Assembly (NCBI GenBank): GCA_003453215.1
Contig: DMMB01000071.1
Location: 3,682-27,343, forward strand
Length of the DNA stretch: 23,662 nucleotides
Direction: 5' to 3'
Source of the DNA: Oscillospiraceae bacterium
GTDB lineage: Bacteria; Bacillota; Clostridia; Oscillospirales; Ruminococcaceae
Shown: piece after piece, positions 21,129 through 23,662 of the stretch
How positions within the stretch are numbered: the stretch's first letter is position 1
Layout of the letters: each line of letters starts with the position of its first letter
Notes under the pieces: model-generated
Told to the model about the DNA's origin: nothing
The model's database searches: none
The model's input: the letters and a program-made list of their open reading frames with translations, nothing else
Program-made: the position numbers and the translations under genes

Positions 21129-21817
21129 AAAGAGGAATGATTCTGTTGCTGGCCGGGCTGCTGGCGCTGAGTTTGACGGCCTGCCAGGAAAAAGAACCGC
21201 CCGTTTCCGGCGGCGACCTGATCGATGAGCCGGGCAAGGTGCGTATTTTTAAGGAGGAAGGGGACCAGGTCCATCCTTCCGGAGCGCGCTATGTGCAGAT
21301 CGATGGGGAGCTGTATACCGATACCGGGGAGATCATTACCGTGGGACGCTGCGGTGTGATGGATGGAAAGATTACCAAGACGGTGGCGGAAACCGAACTG
21401 CCCGAGAAAAATAATTGCTCCAATTTTGGCACAGGTTATGGCTACCAGGTGGTTGGCCAGTACTGCATAGACGTATTGATTGGGGAAGACTGGTGCCGTT
21501 TCCAGCGGGAGCTGCCAAGCTGCAGCTATGCCGAGGAGTCCTCGGCACTAGGGCTGGCACTGGCGGCTGACCCAACGACAGCTGACATTCAATCCGATGG
21601 GTTTATCTGTACCGGAGAAAAAGCCGCGCCGGAGGTGGAAACAGCGATCCAGTTGGCAATGCAGGAATGCAGCGGCTACGAAGCGGAGGATGCCGCCTAT
21701 GATGCTGCGGCAGAAATGTGGCGGATCCATATGACCGGCGAGAATCAAGAAGCTGTGGCATGGATCAATACGGATGGTATAACTCAACTAATCGTGTACA
21801 AAGTGGAAAACAAGTAA
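21125..21817 (+). CDS. Lipoprotein of unknown function, coupled to the DUF4349 gene
   Basis: A 230-residue lipoprotein with lipobox LTAC (Cys20). The mature part has a strand-rich middle (RYVQIDGELYTDTGEIITVGRC), several Cys residues (about 79, 99, 116 and 125, among others) and a C-terminal segment resembling a small alpha/beta module (WRIHMTGENQEAVAWINTDG). I do not recognise a family. The ATG overlaps the DUF4349 stop by 4 bases and uses AAGGAGG inside the upstream gene, so the two are made together. In the mature protein, an odd number of Cys after the lipidated one cannot be excluded by eye. Confidence 0.75.
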   Translation: MKRGMILLLAGLLALSLTACQEKEPPVSGGDLIDEPGKVRIFKEEGDQVHPSGARYVQIDGELYTDTGEIITVGRCGVMDGKITKTVAETELPEKNNCSNFGTGYGYQVVGQYCIDVLIGEDWCRFQRELPSCSYAEESSALGLALAADPTTADIQSDGFICTGEKAAPEVETAIQLAMQECSGYEAEDAAYDAAAEMWRIHMTGENQEAVAWINTDGITQLIVYKVENK

Positions 21818-21907
21818 GCATATCGAATCATCCATAGCAAGACAACGAAGGAATATAACAAAATACAGTTTGTATAACAAGACTGCATAATACTGCCTGG
21901 AGATGAA

Positions 21908-22414
21908 ATGAAACAGAATAAATTTCGAATTTGGATTGTGGCGTTGGCACTTCTCATAGGCTTGGCGGGCTGTGCCCCCAAAGATGCCGGCGTAGCGATT
22001 TTAATCGGATGGGACAAAAAAGAATTGCCCCAGGGGGAACTGCCCTGCCGCAGCTACTACGAAGGGGAAACCCTGATGGTGCCGCTGTGCGAAGTAGACG
22101 GGGCACTGGGATATTCCGCCGAGTGGGACAGCGAGAATAAAATAGCGGTCATCGATGATGGGTATATCCAGAAAGCGACGCTGACCGCGGGAAGCAGGAC
22201 CGTCCTTTTTGAGGGACACCTGCAGGTCATTAATATGAGCCGCGAGGTGGAGCTGGCCGCTACTTTAACGGTGCAGGAGGGAATTCCTTATGCGCCGGCA
22301 GATTTTTTCACCGAATTCCTGAATGAGGTGGAATACGGGGAAGGAATAGTAACCATTGCCCCCAGCATGGTAAGCCTGGATGATATCGGGGACTTTTTTG
22401 CGGGGTGGCATTGA
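21908..22414 (+). CDS. Lipoprotein with copper amine oxidase N-like stalk domain
   Basis: A 168-residue lipoprotein with lipobox LAGC (Cys22). The mature part fits the PF07833 copper amine oxidase N-terminal-like pattern: TLMVPLCEVDGALGYSAEWD, then an AVIDDGYIQKATLTAGS repeat-like segment, then GIPYAPADFFTEFLNEVEY. In Firmicutes this module is found on many surface proteins as a structural or binding unit without amine oxidase activity. Here it makes up nearly the whole protein, with no catalytic domain attached. ATG 21908 follows GGAG by 4-5 bases; a nearer ATG at 21903 is out of frame. It lies 90 bases after the previous lipoprotein gene, so co-transcription is possible but not certain. Confidence 0.72.
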   Translation: MKQNKFRIWIVALALLIGLAGCAPKDAGVAILIGWDKKELPQGELPCRSYYEGETLMVPLCEVDGALGYSAEWDSENKIAVIDDGYIQKATLTAGSRTVLFEGHLQVINMSREVELAATLTVQEGIPYAPADFFTEFLNEVEYGEGIVTIAPSMVSLDDIGDFFAGWH

Positions 22415-22454
22415 ACCAAAACGGAATAGAACTGACGAAAAAGGAGGAGCAAAC

Positions 22455-22697
22455 ATGAAGAAAACGGCGATAATTTCGGCAATTTTAGCAGTGATTGGAT
22501 TCATGGCGGTGTATGTGGCACTGTGCTACCTGGTGCCGGGCTGGCGGTTAAAGCTGCATGCCACCGCCTGGGTGTACTTTGCCGCCAGTCTGCGGCACAT
22601 GGCTCTGCTAAAAGGCATTTTTGCTATGGCGGCAGGCCTGGTATTGGCAACGCTCCCCTTTTTGGGGATGCTGCGCGAACCACTGTCGGAGGAGTAA
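22455..22697 (+). CDS. Small two-helix membrane protein, unknown function
   Basis: An 80-residue protein with a membrane helix at about 5-29, a basic aromatic loop (GWRLKLHATAWVYFAAS) and a second helix at about 54-74. No family is recognised. AAGGAGGAG precedes ATG 22455 by 7 bases; the longer frame from 22380 overlaps the upstream gene and lacks a ribosome binding site. It is 40 bases after the stalk-domain lipoprotein gene and ends at a strong terminator, so it is probably the last gene of that unit. Confidence 0.7.
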   Translation: MKKTAIISAILAVIGFMAVYVALCYLVPGWRLKLHATAWVYFAASLRHMALLKGIFAMAAGLVLATLPFLGMLREPLSEE

Positions 22698-22707
22698 CGC
22701 ATAAAGC

Positions 22708-22742
22708 AAAAGGGCAGTCCCAGTGGAGGGGACTGCCCTTTT
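22708..22742 (+). terminator. Terminator of the lipoprotein gene run
   Basis: A perfect 14-bp stem, AAAAGGGCAGTCCC (22708-22721) with GGGACTGCCCTTTT (22729-22742), and a 7-nt loop. The A and T runs at its base make it potentially bidirectional. Confidence 0.9.
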
Positions 22743-22823
22743 GTATTGCAGGGGAGTAGGCGAGAGAAGAAGAGGGGCCGGGCCTGCGGCCCGTACGAGA
22801 ACAGTGCCAAGGAAAAGGAAACG

Positions 22824-22857
22824 GCCGCCTCTCCAAAGGCAGCCATTTTCTTTTGCA
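22824..22857. terminator. Possible terminator for the last PHP gene
   Basis: GGCCGCC and GGCAGCC form a 7-bp stem with one C/A mismatch. On the minus strand, after the gene ending at 22861, it is followed by GTTTCCTTTTCC. The plus-strand side has ATTTTCTTTT. The stem is modest. Confidence 0.45.
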
Positions 22858-22860
22858 ATT

Positions 22861-23529
22861 TTAGGTTTTTGGTGTGGTTAGGGTTGCTTTCAGTGCTTCA
22901 AAGCTGCATTCCGGCAGATGCAGGGCGCGGGAGGCATCGGGCAGCAGGGCTTCCGGCCGGTGGGCATCGCTGCAGGTAAGAATGTGGTATCTCTCGGTGT
23001 AGGCAGCATTTTTGCCTTGGAAAAAGAACTTTTCCGGTTCGGCCACCTCCACCGTTTGGAAACCCAGATAATCCGGTACTTCGCCCAAAGCGGCCAGGAC
23101 ACTCATGCTGTCGCGGTCGATGTGAGCCGGGTAACAAAATCCGCCGTATTGTGCCACAAAGGCGGGGGCGTCATCAATGGAAATGGAGGTGGCGTTGGAA
23201 AGGAGTTTTTCCAATCGGCCGGTTTCGTTGTCCTCGGCATCCATAAGCAGCTGGGCACCGAAAATTTCCTCCCGGTTTTTGATGGGCGGCAGAGCGGCGT
23301 AAATCTCCGCACCGGCCGCTTCGGCAGCCTCCGCGGTGGGGAACAGGCACACCATATGCAGTTCCTCCGCACAGGTCAGTTCTATCCCGGGGAGAACCAG
23401 TAAACCGGGAGCCAGAATGGAAGCGGCCTGCTGCACCGCCCGAACATTTCCGGCGGTATTATGGTCGCAGATGGCAATCATATCAAGTCCGGCCAAAGCG
23501 GCAAGCCCCGCCACAGTAGCGGGAGTCAT
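22861..23529 (-). CDS. PHP-domain metal-dependent phosphoesterase (start uncertain)
   Basis: A PHP-superfamily hydrolase with 222 residues from the only standard in-frame start codon (ATG 23527-23529). Metal ligands are seen as Asp22-His23 (ICDHNT), Glu50 (GIEL), His58, His136 (YPAHID) and Asp188/His190 (CSDAHRP). However, the same frame stays open upstream to a TAA at 23617-23619 and encodes YYDLHIHTCLSPCGEND, which contains the first PHP metal motif HxH (23560-23568) and the family's SPCGxNDMTP segment. The true protein therefore almost surely starts near 23598, behind AAGGAGG (23607-23613), yet no ATG, GTG or TTG is there. The family resembles small YciV/TrpH-like PHP proteins of Clostridia. 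Substrate unknown. Confidence 0.8.
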   Translation of the reverse strand: MTPATVAGLAALAGLDMIAICDHNTAGNVRAVQQAASILAPGLLVLPGIELTCAEELHMVCLFPTAEAAEAAGAEIYAALPPIKNREEIFGAQLLMDAEDNETGRLEKLLSNATSISIDDAPAFVAQYGGFCYPAHIDRDSMSVLAALGEVPDYLGFQTVEVAEPEKFFFQGKNAAYTERYHILTCSDAHRPEALLPDASRALHLPECSFEALKATLTTPKT

Positions 23530-23662
23530 GTCATTTTCCCCGCAGGGGGAAAGGCAGGTATGGATGTGAAGATCGTAGTAAAAGGGGTAGAGTTCCGCGG
23601 CGGCCGCCTCCTTATTTTATAGTAGGTGCAGGGCAGTAGAACGCGGCGCAGCCGGGCCGGCT

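Noticed and set aside
22774..22793. GGGCC-type hairpin after the lipoprotein run as a terminator or small RNA.
   Set aside because: Short GC-rich stem with no T run and a full terminator already present upstream.
23612..23662. C-terminal end of an upstream minus-strand gene.
   Set aside because: Two frames could end here (stops at 23612-23614 and 23617-23619), and 40-50 bases are too few to choose or identify a product.
1..23662. Mobile elements, prophage genes, CRISPR arrays, tRNA or rRNA genes.
   Set aside because: No transposase, integrase, terminal repeats, regular repeat-spacer pattern or tRNA/rRNA-like sequence was seen on either strand.

Overview
The window reads as chromosomal DNA of an endospore-forming member of the Clostridia. 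A member of the Oscillospiraceae/Ruminococcaceae group is my best guess from the combination of fairly GC-rich genes, AT-rich intergenic regions, strong AGGAGG ribosome binding sites and the gene set (SpoIIE end, SpmA/SpmB, clostridial AbrB, acetate kinase, many lipoproteins). No marker here fixes the genus. I see no phage, insertion sequence, CRISPR array, rRNA or tRNA. This is ordinary core and near-core chromosome, densely packed, with most interest lying in regulatory DNA between genes.

Layout. 1-246 is the 3' end of spoIIE (+), facing a small membrane protein (-). 859-2339 is a vitamin B6 kinase gene followed by an ECF-transporter S component, a likely B6 salvage pair. 2620-6537 is a four-gene operon: polar amino acid ABC transporter (binding lipoprotein, permease, ATPase) and an AbgB-like M20 amidohydrolase. 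It is driven by a strong promoter overlapped by ArgR-type boxes. 6667-8317 is a divergent pair, an AbrB-type regulator (-) and the spore-maturation genes spmA-spmB (+), sharing an AT-rich region with a perfect Spo0A-type box. 8327-8962 is an unrecognised lipoprotein (-). 9198-12626 is a response regulator, a sensor kinase and an HtrA-like protease, overlapping or nearly so, probably one envelope-stress unit. 12695-15269 has tmcAL (-) divergent from ackA (+), two genes whose products both handle acetate.

15353-16888 carries small accessory genes: a DUF378 membrane protein (-), a HisJ-like PHP phosphatase (+) and a small membrane protein (+). 17115-19446 is the rpmG-secE-nusG-rplK-rplA transcription/translation operon, with a long leader and two structures resembling the 23S rRNA binding site of protein L1, one before rplK and one before rplA. 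A terminator closes it before mscL. 20106-22697 is a run of envelope genes: a DUF4349 lipoprotein, two further lipoproteins and a small membrane protein. The window ends with a second PHP-domain gene (-) whose N-terminal metal motif is encoded upstream of its only standard start codon.

Nothing here amounts to a clearly new system. The observations most worth testing are the predicted ArgR control of the transporter-amidohydrolase operon, the doubled L1-type mRNA sites, the Spo0A-type box between abrB and spmA, and the missing start codon of the last gene.
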